Origin: Paenibacillus alvei DSM 29
GTDB taxonomy: Bacteria; Bacillota; Bacilli; Paenibacillales; Paenibacillaceae
Length of the DNA stretch: 64,000 bases
NCBI RefSeq assembly: GCF_000293805.1
Contig: NZ_AMBZ01000005.1
Span: 1-64,000, forward strand
Direction of reading: 5' to 3'
The notes beneath the pieces were generated by a model, which saw nothing but the letters and a program-made list of their open reading frames with translations, made no database searches and was not told the origin of the DNA. This document shows, piece after piece, positions 14,768 through 23,501 of the stretch. Every line of letters begins with the position of its first letter. Position 1 is the stretch's first letter. A program made the translations under genes and the position numbers.

Positions 14768-15637
14768 TCAAGCTTTGATTCCGTAACGTTCACGCAATGT
14801 ATGGATGACGTTATGCACTTGCTCTGACTCTGGGAGCCACAATCCTGAAGCCGCTTGTTCGAGACAACGCTCTGACTGGCGTTCCTGCACTACTTTCTTC
14901 ACAGCATCTATAAAGACTTGCGCCGCCCCTATCCCAACATTGCTGCCGAGCGAAGCCAGCTCTTCGAGACTGCCTGTCTTATCTTCCGTCACAACAGGAT
15001 GATCCGCTTGCAACACGCCCAACGCAGCACGCTCATAAAAGGAGCGGACGAGCTCAGCGCTCACTTTGCCCGAACCTTCGCATATGACGAATGCCTGCAC
15101 GACAAAGGCATGAGCTTGACGCCGCTGCGCAATGCCGCAAAATTTCATGCCGCCTATGCTGAGATCATAATCGCCAGGGCAGTATGCGCCATCGATTTCA
15201 CCCTTGTCGACCGTATAGCCCGTGTTCCGCAGAGCAAGCTTAATCAACTGATACATGCGCTCATAGTCCGAGCGGAAGCATTTGTCGCCCAGCCCTTCCT
15301 TTGGCAGGATCAATGAAATGTTCACAACGCCCAAATCGAGCGGTACGGCAGCCCCGCCCGTGCTGCGGACAGCCGTCGAGTAGCCAAGCGACTCCAGCCA
15401 TTGCTGCGCTTCTGCGGCATGCGGCAGTCTGCTGTCGCGCAGCCCCATCACAAAGCCTCGCGGATGACGCCACAGATGACATACAGCGGGTCCTCCCTTG
15501 CCCGTATGTCTGCACAGCAGCTCGTCCAATGCAAAAGGATACAAAATGTCGGGCTCCTCCAGATGCTGCGTGCGATCCAGCAATAAAATATTGTCCAGTC
15601 CTTCTCCCTTCGTTAATGAAGTCGTACAATCCGCCAT
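14768..15637 (-). CDS. lipL: Octanoyl-[GcvH]:protein N-octanoyltransferase-like (LipL/LipM family)
   Basis: The 289-residue protein carries the lipoate-ligase fold: LPFALDELLC-like start (YPFALDELLCRH), WRHPRGFVMGLRDSRLP, RSTGGAAVPLDLGVVNISLILP, and YCPGDYDLSIGGMKFCGIAQRRQ, whose first Cys is the probable thioester nucleophile. LipL moves octanoyl groups from GcvH to E2 subunits in Bacillus; LipM is the alternative. I chose ATG 15637 (AGGGGGAT upstream) over a TTG at 15700 because a TATAAT box at 15685-15680 would place the transcript start between them. Confidence 0.85.
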   Translation of the reverse strand: MADCTTSLTKGEGLDNILLLDRTQHLEEPDILYPFALDELLCRHTGKGGPAVCHLWRHPRGFVMGLRDSRLPHAAEAQQWLESLGYSTAVRSTGGAAVPLDLGVVNISLILPKEGLGDKCFRSDYERMYQLIKLALRNTGYTVDKGEIDGAYCPGDYDLSIGGMKFCGIAQRRQAHAFVVQAFVICEGSGKVSAELVRSFYERAALGVLQADHPVVTEDKTGSLEELASLGSNVGIGAAQVFIDAVKKVVQERQSERCLEQAASGLWLPESEQVHNVIHTLRERYGIKA

Positions 15638-15679
15638 TTCTGCATCCCCCTTTAAATCATCAAAACCTGCCAAACCTTT

Positions 15680-15685
15680 ATTATA
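15680..15685 (-). promoter_or_regulatory. -10 box for the lipL-like gene
   Basis: A perfect minus-strand TATAAT lies 43 bp before the chosen ATG, with no good -35 box at the usual distance. Transcription would start near 15673. Its placement decides against the TTG start further upstream. Confidence 0.5.
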
Positions 15686-15832
15686 ATCGGATTCCGCCAA
15701 ACTATATGTAGCTTAACACGGAATGAGTCCGTATGGAAAAATAAGAAGTCTCGCCGCTGATAACGTTCGTATCTGTTACATCAGCTAGCAACCTTCCGTC
15801 CTATATGTTTTTTTCACCAATTCTACCATGTT

Positions 15833-15861
15833 TTGATATTTGATATTGCCTCTGCTATGAT
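15833..15861 (+). promoter_or_regulatory. Sigma-A-like promoter upstream of oxdC
   Basis: TTGATA (15833-15838) and TATGAT (15856-15861) are spaced by 17 bp and read toward the oxalate decarboxylase gene. This leaves a leader of about 240 nt that contains a G9 run and a short interrupted ORF. Confidence 0.55.
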
Positions 15862-15918
15862 AGAGACAGCCACCACGAATCTGGCATAAATAACCAGTAA
15901 AGGGGGGGGGTCATCATA

Positions 15919-16092
15919 ATGATTGATTTCAAGCATCAATTTTTATTGATGAAACGTCGAAGGAATCAGTTCACTCCTGTTTAGGCCGTTGGTCTCGGAG
16001 TTACCGTTGCCGCCGGATCTAAATACTGCGCCTGTTGTGAGGTGTTCCCATTTTCGTTTTTCCACGAAAGCAAATCAGTTCATCTGAAATGA
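15919..16092 (+). other. Short leader ORF interrupted by an amber codon
   Basis: ATG 15919, just after a run of nine G, opens a 21-codon frame MIDFKHQFLLMKRRRNQFTPV that ends in TAG. The same frame then continues for 35 codons (AVGLGVTVAAGSKYCACCEVF...) to a TGA 16 nt before oxdC. The hydrophobic/Cys-rich second half looks like a small membrane or precursor-type peptide. It may be a leader peptide, a decayed small gene or chance. The confidence refers to its being biologically meaningful. Confidence 0.25.
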
Positions 16093-16107
16093 AGGGAGAC
16101 GTTTACA

Positions 16108-17255
16108 ATGGAACAGCTGAAAAATAAGATTCCACAACCAATTAGAGGCGATCAAGGAGCAACTGATGAAGGCCCAAGAAATATTGAACGCGATCTTCAA
16201 AATCCGGATTTGCTTGTTCCACCGGTAACCGATTCAGGCACAATTCCGAATTTGAAATTCTCTTTTTCTGATACCATGTTCGTATTGAACGCGGCGGCTG
16301 GTCCCGTGAAGTGACAGTACGCGAATTGCCGGTCTCGACGACGCTTGCCGCTGTGAATATGCGATTGACTCCAGGGGGTGTCCGTGAACTTCATTGGCAT
16401 AAAGAAGCCGAGTGGGCCTACATGTTAGGCGGAAGAGCACGCATTACAGCTGTTGATGAGAATGGGCGAGAATTCATTGACGATGTAAGTGAAGGTGATT
16501 TGTGGTATTTCCCATCAGGCATCCCCCATTCCATTACCGGCCTTAAGGAAGGCTGTGAATTCCTCCTGGTTTTCGATGACGGTTCATTCTCTGAAAATAG
16601 TACCTTTGCTATTTCAGATTGGTTCTCCCATACACCCAAAGATGTATTAAGCGCCAATTTCGGCGTACCGGAAGAAGCTCTCAAGAATATTCCTCCAGAA
16701 GAAAGATATATGTTTCAAGGAACGGTGCCGGGCCCCATTGCAAAGGAACGCCCACATCAAACAAATGGCGGGGTTGCGCATTCTTTCAGTTACCATTTAC
16801 TCAACCAAGAACCTATAATTACAAATGGAGGCAAAGTCCGCATTGCTGATTCCACCAACTTCACGGCTGCAAAAACCATTGCATCGGCCCTTGTTGAAAT
16901 CGAACCGGGCGGTATGCGCGAACTGCATTGGCATCCTAATGCGGCGGAATGGCAGTATTACATTCAGGGCAAAGGCCGAATGACTGTATTTGCCTCGGAA
17001 GGACATGCCCGCACTTTTGACTATCAAGCCGGGGACGTTGGATATGTGCCTTTTGCTTATGGACACTATGTCCAAAATACGGGGGAAGAGCCGCTGATCT
17101 TCCTTGAGATGTTCAAAAGCGACCGCTTTGCAGATGTCTCGCTGAACCAATGGATGTCACAGACGCCTCCTAATTTGCTCAAAGAGACACTCAACATTGA
17201 TGATAAGTTCATCAAGACTTTGCATAATGATAAACGACCTGTGATTAAAAATTAA
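16108..17255 (+). pseudogene. oxdC: Oxalate decarboxylase (bicupin), single-base frameshift
   Basis: OxdC converts oxalate to formate and CO2 with Mn and oxygen. The frame from ATG 16108 gives the family N-terminus ([11 protein letters not shown]...NLKFSFSDT), then shifts. One base is missing near ACCATG (about 16272-16275), and the rest continues as [16 protein letters not shown] to 17255. Both cupin metal sites are present ([10 protein letters not shown] and [11 protein letters not shown]). The lid loop reads SENST, as in the Bacillus decarboxylase, not the oxidase. With one base restored it would be a normal protein of about 380 residues, so consensus error is likely. Confidence 0.85.
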
Positions 17256-17673
17256 AGCTTTAGCTGCGTCTCTCAATCCTTATCGAAATGCTTTTTGCTC
17301 GGTACGGGGTGTATAGCGAGGAACAGGAACGCAGCGGCTTTAGTCGTGGCAATCTAACACGACTTAGGTCATCTAGTTATTGGCCTAAGAAATCCTGCAG
17401 GGGCGGTACCAAGTCTATGGCCCCGCTTGTTCTTACAACCCTGGAGCTGGCAGCATAAGCCCGAAGCTTTTATGGATGAAGCTAGGCAATGCTAAGCATG
17501 TGCAGAAAAAGGCTGCCCGTAGGTGGGATATAATATGCTCCCCAAACGACAGACAGGTGAAACCTGTTAACCGTAAGGGGAGCATTTTTCATGTCCAAAT
17601 AAAGAACAACGTTTATCTTATTTCCATCAATGAAATTAGTAGGCCTTGTAGATCTGTCATTGTTCTTGATTTT
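17256..17673. other. Structured non-coding stretch with serial hairpins
   Basis: No gene was found in these 418 bp. On the plus strand there are hairpins AGTCGTG/CACGACT (about 17340-17365), TTAGG/CCTAA and GGGGC/GCCCC. They are followed by a long stem ATGCTCCCC/GGGGAGCAT (17535-17585) that encloses ACAGGT/ACCTGT and ends in TTTTT. The last could be a terminator for an RNA from this region. The pattern recalls either a structured RNA or the right end of an IS200/IS605-type element, but I cannot identify it. Confidence 0.4.
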
Positions 17674-18330
17674 CTACATCTGAATCGATTCAATCATTTC
17701 ATGAACGGCCTTCTGCCATTCCCCTTGCTCAATAGCTGGAGCGCTAAATTGAATTTCAAGATGTGCCCCATTTAGTTCCGCCCAGCCGACGAGACGATAA
17801 GTGTCTCCCTTCTGAGAAGGCATAATAACTTCATTGACTGCAATGTGCTTCCCATGAACGAGCAGCGTTTCATTTTTCAACCACTCTAGCTTTTCTCCTC
17901 CACTGTCTTGTTCCAAAATTCCCTTCATCTTTATTCGACCCTCATCGATTCCAGCATCGGTCACGAGCTGTTCTGGATCATGCTGTATCTCAAGCTTAAC
18001 TTTCTTGCTGCTATCCGTGTAAACAAGCTTCGAGTTCGATGTCTCATTCGTTTGCGCCTCTAATCCCTGCGGGAGCTTCAGTGACATCAAATTCGAGAAC
18101 ACGTGAATTCTTCCTTGCTCAGGAGCCTCCGTTTCCGCAGTCTTATTCTCTTGTTCTGCTCTCCCTTGCTCACTCTCCTCCTGCTGCGGAGTCAAAGAGA
18201 CGTTCTTGGTCTCATCAGCAATCTTCTCCTCGCTGCCTGAGAAGCTGCAAGCAGAAATGCTGACCGCTGCCGAAAGTGCCAATAGAACCATCCACTTTTT
18301 CAACCTGCTTCCATCCCTATCACTTCGCAT
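17674..18330 (-). CDS. Small secreted lipoprotein, last gene of the sigma/ABC operon
   Basis: From ATG 18330 (GGGGGGAGG upstream) the 218-residue product has a lipoprotein signal peptide ending SISAC, an acidic linker (EEKIADETKN...EQGRAEQENKTAETEAPEQGR), and a compact C-terminal domain of about 130 residues with no family I can name. It lies 22 bp after the solute-binding protein and is probably co-transcribed. The domain layout (IHVFSNLMSLKLPQGLE... to WQKAVHEMIESIQM) is that of a small surface protein of the PsbP/DUF type. Confidence 0.75.
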   Translation of the reverse strand: MRSDRDGSRLKKWMVLLALSAAVSISACSFSGSEEKIADETKNVSLTPQQEESEQGRAEQENKTAETEAPEQGRIHVFSNLMSLKLPQGLEAQTNETSNSKLVYTDSSKKVKLEIQHDPEQLVTDAGIDEGRIKMKGILEQDSGGEKLEWLKNETLLVHGKHIAVNEVIMPSQKGDTYRLVGWAELNGAHLEIQFSAPAIEQGEWQKAVHEMIESIQM

Positions 18331-18352
18331 TTGTGCCTCCCCCCTTCCGTGT

Positions 18353-19681
18353 CTATTCATTTAAATAGGTCGTCACACGGTTTGCGATCAAATCCGAAAC
18401 CGCTTGTGCCGATTTTTGACCGTTATAGTAAGCCTTCGCTTCCTCCTCGATAATCGATTGAACTTTCGAATTATCCATTATTGCGGTGTTCGCATCGGCC
18501 AGCATCTGCTTGACCATGTCAATGTCTGCCTTCTGAATCTGGATTGCGGATCCCGTTGGCGATTCGACAGTGCCTTTGTCCTCAAGCGCCTTGAGCGTCT
18601 GCTCGTTTACCTTTTTATTGACAGAGAACCCTCGCAGTCCAGGCATGGTCTGTATTTCCTTAGACAATAAGAACTTCATGAAATCCCATGCTTCGGCCTG
18701 CACCTTCGAATTCCGATTCATCCCTAATTTGTTAGATGTCACGAAGGTGCCGCCGGCCTGTTGCCCAGCCGCGAGCGGCTTGCGATAAATCTTCCCTTGC
18801 TCATAGAACATTGCTGGCGTACTGAAGTAATCTTCCGGCGAAGTAATCAAATTAGGTGCAAAAAAGTAATCTCCTGCGCTCACTGTCGCATCCGTCGCTA
18901 CCTTATCTGCATACATCGTCTTCACTTGCTCCATCAATCCGACAAATGCATTGGCATCGAAGCTGGCTGGGCGCTGCTCCTCATTGACAACGCGAGCATA
19001 GTTATCAGCGAACAGAATGTTCAACATCCGCTCTGGCGGCGTATTCCCCAGCGAATACGTGTGCCCGCCGGACGCTGCCAAACGTTTGCCTACTTCCGTA
19101 AACTCTCCCCATGTCCATGCGTTGTCATCGAATGTGACGCCGGATTGCTGAATTGCCTTCGCATCGCCCATAAGACTGTCCAAGGAAAACCGCAGAGGCA
19201 GCGCATAGAGACCTCCTCTCATCTTGGCCCCGTCCAGAATGTTCATCTCGTACGAATTAGAGTCAAAGGCAGGATCCTGCTTCATCAGCTCGCTCAAGTC
19301 CACCAGCGCTTGCTTGTCTACGTATTTCCCAATTGGCAGGCCGCTCACATTCAAGTCGATCAAATCGGCCCCTTTACCGGACAATAGCTCTGTAGTAGTG
19401 GTATTCACATACTTCTCGGCACTTCCTTCTTGATTGGAGCCTCCCCCTAGGCTGTATTCTTTGATTTGAATATCCACATTGGGATGCTTCGCTTCATACA
19501 TTTTCTCAGCCTGAGCATACACAGGATCCGCTCCCAATACGGACAAGACAACGACTTTCTTCCCGTCCTGTCCCTGCTGCTCTTCTTGCTTCGCCTCACC
19601 AGCCTGTTTGCCGGCACATGCTGCCAATGTCATCGCTATCGTTAATGCAACGACCAGACTGCGTACACTCCTTTTTTTCAC
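18353..19681 (-). CDS. ABC transporter extracellular solute-binding lipoprotein
   Basis: The GTG at 19681 (GGAGAGGAG upstream) gives 442 residues with a lipobox LAAC after KKRSVRSLVVALTIAMT. The mature part is a family-1 type sugar-binding protein: KVVVLSVLGADPVYAQAEKMYEAKHPNVDIQI, then WDFMKFLLSKEIQ and a C-terminal helix. The ligand is unknown. It belongs to an operon with two permeases and an HlyD-like adaptor, under an ECF sigma/anti-sigma pair. An ATG 27 nt upstream is in frame but has no ribosome site. Confidence 0.85.
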   Translation of the reverse strand: MKKRSVRSLVVALTIAMTLAACAGKQAGEAKQEEQQGQDGKKVVVLSVLGADPVYAQAEKMYEAKHPNVDIQIKEYSLGGGSNQEGSAEKYVNTTTTELLSGKGADLIDLNVSGLPIGKYVDKQALVDLSELMKQDPAFDSNSYEMNILDGAKMRGGLYALPLRFSLDSLMGDAKAIQQSGVTFDDNAWTWGEFTEVGKRLAASGGHTYSLGNTPPERMLNILFADNYARVVNEEQRPASFDANAFVGLMEQVKTMYADKVATDATVSAGDYFFAPNLITSPEDYFSTPAMFYEQGKIYRKPLAAGQQAGGTFVTSNKLGMNRNSKVQAEAWDFMKFLLSKEIQTMPGLRGFSVNKKVNEQTLKALEDKGTVESPTGSAIQIQKADIDMVKQMLADANTAIMDNSKVQSIIEEEAKAYYNGQKSAQAVSDLIANRVTTYLNE

Positions 19682-19732
19682 CCTGAATCGCTCCTCTCCA
19701 TTCTTCATGGGATCGTTGCGCGCTCAAACGCA

Positions 19733-20889
19733 TTAGATCCTTACACGTTGACCATCTGTTACTGGCTCACTGCTCTCGACAATAATCTGGGCTTTCGCGT
19801 ATACCCCTTGCACCAGCGTTTCTTGGCCATTCGTCCCCCCTAATCGAACGGAAACCTTGCTAGCAATAAAAATATTGCCCAATGGGCCGGAACGCTCTTC
19901 GATAATAAGCACATAGCTGTCCTTCCCTGCCTGACGAATCGCTTGGTTTGATACGAGCATGCCGCCATCGCTCTTCTTCGTTTGTGTCAATTCCACGCTT
20001 ACGAGCTCATTCGCTTGAATATTCGGATGTTGAACCTTCACAATGACCCGTTGACTCGAATTTGTCTGCGATGCACTCCATTCTGCTTCCTCTTGGAGGG
20101 AAGCCCCTCCATCAACGCCTGCCATCGGTCGAATGTCGGTAATGCTCCCTTCAACCGGAACATTTGCCTCCTCATGCTCGATATGCACGCGTATCTTTTC
20201 CCCGGTACGCAATTCCCGGCCGAAGGCATCCGGGATGACAATTTCGAATTGATACCCTTGCTGCCTATTCGCTACACTAACATCTGGGCCGCCGCTTCCT
20301 GAAGGAAGCTGCGGCGTCGCACGTACTTGTGTCACAACACCGTCAAAGGGCGCGATGATTCGTCTACGATCATTCGCCTCCGACTGCATCGTGGTCACTT
20401 TTCGCTCCTGAACTCCTATAGCTATTCGCACACGTTCTATCTCCCGCTTTGTGCTGCGCGCTCGCATACCGTCGTTATTTTGTACGGCTTCAATATAATC
20501 ATCCTGCAAGTCAACTAATGTTAGCCGCTGCCCTGCAAGGCCCGCCTGTACATCCAATATTTCCTGAACAGCAGCAGGATTCTCATAGGTGATTAACGTC
20601 TGCCCCTTAACTACACGATCTCCCTCTTTTACATAAACCTTTTTGATTGACCACTCCGCCCTGTTCGATAAATCGATATGCTGCCGAGGTATTAATCGGG
20701 CCGTACCACGCCACGTGGTTACTAGCGCTCCTTCCCTCCCTTGTTCGGTGCGCACCTTCGGCAAATGTAACGTCAGCAATGTATTGCTCGCCAGGGTAAG
20801 GAAAAGGAGCAAGCTGAAGAACAGGCCGGAGAGCCATACTATTTTTCGTTTTTTCTTGCATCCAGCGCTGCTGTGAACCCTATAGCCAT
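19733..20889 (-). CDS. HlyD/RND-type membrane-fusion adaptor (frameshift near N-terminus)
   Basis: The protein has a membrane helix (IVWLSGLFFSLLLFLTLAS), a barrel-sandwich/lipoyl half (KKVYVKEGDRVVKGQTLITYENP), a helical hairpin (EIERVRIAIGVQERK), a second lipoyl half (IIAPFDGVVTQV) and C-terminal beta domains. The open frame has only a poor TTG at 20812. A proper start, ATG 20889 after GAGGAGGG, leads into it if one A is restored to the A6 run at 20849-20854. Adaptors of this class serve efflux ABC or RND pumps, so pairing with importer-type permeases is unusual. Confidence 0.8.
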
Positions 20890-20909
20890 CCTATCCCTCC
20901 TCTCATGAG

Positions 20910-21788
20910 CTACCCTTTGATCCCCGACATTTGAATGCCTTCGATAAAATAAGACTCCGCATACAAAAACAGGAGAACCATGGGCGTCATATAGATTATC
21001 GACGCGGCAAAGCCGATGCCTTGGGCTTCCTTATGAATTCTGGATAAATAGAGCGATAATGGCTGCTTGAATGCTTCCTCCAGGAAAATCAAAGGCTGCT
21101 CGACCATATTCCAGTAATCGACGAACAGCAAGACGATCAGCGCCGCAATCCCCGGCTTCATCAGAGGCAGCATAATCTGATAGAAAATGCGGTAATGACC
21201 CGCGCCATCCATCTGAGCCGCTTCAACCAGCGCATAGGGAATCGAGAGCATAAATTGCCTCAGCATGAACACACCGAATGCCGCGAATATCCCTGGCAAA
21301 ATAATCGCGCTTGCTGTATTCATCAGTCCCAACTTGTCAGCAATAATATAATTCGGAACCAAGGTCACTTGGAAAGGCATCAGCATCGTCAGCAAGTACA
21401 CCCGAAACCAGCCTTCTCTCCCTCTGAACCGGAGCTTGGCAAATGCGTACGCAGCCAGTGCACTGACAACGGTCTGTCCCGCAATAATCGCCACGACCAT
21501 CGCGATGGAATTCCATAGCATGAACAAATACGTGGGCGTTTCTAGCAAGACTCTCCCGTACTGCTCGAAGGACAGCCAATCCGGAATAAGCTTCAGATTC
21601 ACGAATACAGCAGGCTCCCCTTGCGTAACGACTGGCATTTGACCCACTAGACCGTAATTCCCGCGAATTTCATGCTCCGTCATCAGTGAATTTGTGAAAG
21701 TAATCACAATTGGGAATAACATGATGAGCCCGATGCATGCCATCACTAGCGTGAACGACAGGTTCCGAATGGCCCCCCTGTTCTTCAT
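20910..21788 (-). CDS. Sugar-type ABC permease (MalG/LacG-like)
   Basis: This 292-residue inner-membrane protein has six predicted helices and the EAA loop VEAAQMDGAGHYRIFYQIMLPLMKPG that contacts an ATPase of the MalK/MsmX type. No ATPase gene is present in the operon, so a shared ATPase encoded elsewhere is likely. GGGAGGGAG precedes ATG 21788. It pairs with the permease at 21802-22674. Confidence 0.92.
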   Translation of the reverse strand: MKNRGAIRNLSFTLVMACIGLIMLFPIVITFTNSLMTEHEIRGNYGLVGQMPVVTQGEPAVFVNLKLIPDWLSFEQYGRVLLETPTYLFMLWNSIAMVVAIIAGQTVVSALAAYAFAKLRFRGREGWFRVYLLTMLMPFQVTLVPNYIIADKLGLMNTASAIILPGIFAAFGVFMLRQFMLSIPYALVEAAQMDGAGHYRIFYQIMLPLMKPGIAALIVLLFVDYWNMVEQPLIFLEEAFKQPLSLYLSRIHKEAQGIGFAASIIYMTPMVLLFLYAESYFIEGIQMSGIKG

Positions 21789-21801
21789 TCTCCCTCCCGT
21801 A

Positions 21802-22674
21802 TCATTCCATAAATTGTGTAAATCGTTTTTCTATCCGAAGCAGAATCGTCACAATGATAAAGATAACTATCACCATAAGCGTCGCAGCCGCAGACAGCTT
21901 CTGTACATCCATCCCGAGGAACATGTTGTTCATGTAGTGCTGAAGTGTATAGATGCTGTCATGCGGGTAATCTCCTGCGATCAGGTACGTTTCGCGGAAT
22001 ATCTTGAACGTATTCATAATCGACATCAGAACGACGAAGACCATCGTTGGGGTCAAGTAGACAAGTGTAATTCCATAACATTGAAACCACTTGCCCGCCC
22101 CCTCCAATTCAGCCGTCTCATAGTAATCTCGCGGGATGCTCTGCAGTCCTGCAAGGAATAAGATGATGTTGTAGCCGATATGCTTCCATAGGTAGAATAC
22201 GGAAATAACGCCTCTCGCCCAGTCCGATTTCATCCAATCTATTTGTTCAAGCCCGGCAGCATGCATCCAGGCGTTAAGTGATCCATTCCAATCAAACAGC
22301 ACTTGCCACACCATTACGACGGAGGCAACGGGCACGACCAGCGGCAGGACATAAGCCATTCGAAGAAATTGACGCAGATAGAGATTTCGGTTCAGCACGA
22401 GCGCGATTCCAAGTGACAGCACTAACATTAGCGGGACATTCATTGCCGTGAACCAGAAGGAATTCAAGGCGGCTTTGCGAAAGGAATCGCTGCTGAGCAG
22501 TTCCTGATAATTCGAGAGTCCAACAAATGAACCGCCAACCGTTCGATCCAATACCGAGTAGACAAACCCCATCCCAAACGGAATGAGATAGAACAAGGCA
22601 AAGCCAATGGCGCTCGGCAACAAGAACGTTAGAGCCACCATGCTCTCTCTTCTGCTGATACGATTTCGCCTCAT
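21802..22674 (-). CDS. Sugar-type ABC permease (MalF/LacF-like)
   Basis: The 290-residue membrane protein begins with a short cytosolic end (RRNRISRRESMVALTFLLPSAIGFALFYLIPF). It has the paired-permease EAA region YYETAELEGAGKWFQ, somewhat degenerate in the last part (LVYLTPT in place of the LP signature). Its ATG overlaps the anti-sigma stop by four bases, so transporter and regulator are translated from one message. Confidence 0.92.
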   Translation of the reverse strand: MRRNRISRRESMVALTFLLPSAIGFALFYLIPFGMGFVYSVLDRTVGGSFVGLSNYQELLSSDSFRKAALNSFWFTAMNVPLMLVLSLGIALVLNRNLYLRQFLRMAYVLPLVVPVASVVMVWQVLFDWNGSLNAWMHAAGLEQIDWMKSDWARGVISVFYLWKHIGYNIILFLAGLQSIPRDYYETAELEGAGKWFQCYGITLVYLTPTMVFVVLMSIMNTFKIFRETYLIAGDYPHDSIYTLQHYMNNMFLGMDVQKLSAAATLMVIVIFIIVTILLRIEKRFTQFME

Positions 22675-23501
22675 GACTTATCTGAAGGGGAGAATGCTAC
22701 ACTTATGCCTCCATCTTGGAGGTTCACTTGGAACAGCTTCTTGCCATCCTCTGCACGCTTGTAGATAACGATGAATTGACCGATTCCTTGTGCTTTACCT
22801 GGCTGGGTTCCTGACACTTCAGGCTCATATCCATCAATAGGCACATCCAATTGCTTCAAGAATGCATTGGCGATAGCAATCGCTTCCGATTCCTGCAATT
22901 TCGCAACATGCGGAGCGTATGGCTCTAAGCCAGTCGTTTGCACAAAATGAATCTGCCCTGTATCCACATCAGCATTGACTACAATCTCTTGATGCGGCTC
23001 CGCAAATGTCTTTCCTTTTTCCATTAACATGATATTAAAGATATGGATCTTTTCACCGGCCCTGATTCCCTTGGTAATTTGCGCGTTTGCGATGTCGAAG
23101 TTCTTCGTCTCAGGGAACCCACGGTAAATGCGCGCAAGCACTTCTTGCGCCGTCTTATTGCCGCTAATCTCATCCGCATATAAGTTCGTAATGACATAAT
23201 CTGAATCCGCATCCTTCGTGACGAAGTTGCGCGCATCTTCTGTCCCAGATAGATTGAGCAAGGTGCGAATCTGTGCCGCTACAGTAGGACCGGTATAAAT
23301 GATAATTGGCGCGAGGAGTACAACCGCAAGCACACAGGCTACCATGCGAATGTTCAGATTTGATTTTGATGTTTCATTATTTTTTTCATTGCGATATCGC
23401 TCGTAAGAAGCTTCTTGAATGCGCTTCTGCATGTCAGATGGATTTTCCATTGCTTCCGCACAATCCTGAAGCTTATCGCGCAGTTGTTGTTCAATGGACA
23501 T
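22671..23501 (-). CDS. Membrane anti-sigma factor candidate
   Basis: The 276-residue protein has a cytosolic stretch of about 50 residues, one membrane helix (IRMVACVLAVVLLAPIIIYTG, about 51-71) and an extracytoplasmic region of about 200 residues with two PepSY/YcdB-like repeats. It overlaps the upstream ECF sigma gene by 11 bp and the downstream permease by 4 bp. Position and topology are those of an anti-sigma factor whose outer domain senses a signal. No zinc anti-sigma motif is present. Confidence 0.7.
   Translation of the reverse strand: MSIEQQLRDKLQDCAEAMENPSDMQKRIQEASYERYRNEKNNETSKSNLNIRMVACVLAVVLLAPIIIYTGPTVAAQIRTLLNLSGTEDARNFVTKDADSDYVITNLYADEISGNKTAQEVLARIYRGFPETKNFDIANAQITKGIRAGEKIHIFNIMLMEKGKTFAEPHQEIVVNADVDTGQIHFVQTTGLEPYAPHVAKLQESEAIAIANAFLKQLDVPIDGYEPEVSGTQPGKAQGIGQFIVIYKRAEDGKKLFQVNLQDGGISVAFSPSDKS

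Noticed and set aside
15638-15700. TTG start at 15700 for the lipL-like gene
   Set aside because: A TATAAT box lies downstream of that codon, while the ATG at 15637 has a strong ribosome site and gives the usual family length.
17256-17673. tmRNA, RNase P RNA or 6S RNA
   Set aside because: None of the conserved sequence blocks of these RNAs could be found, so no name was assigned.
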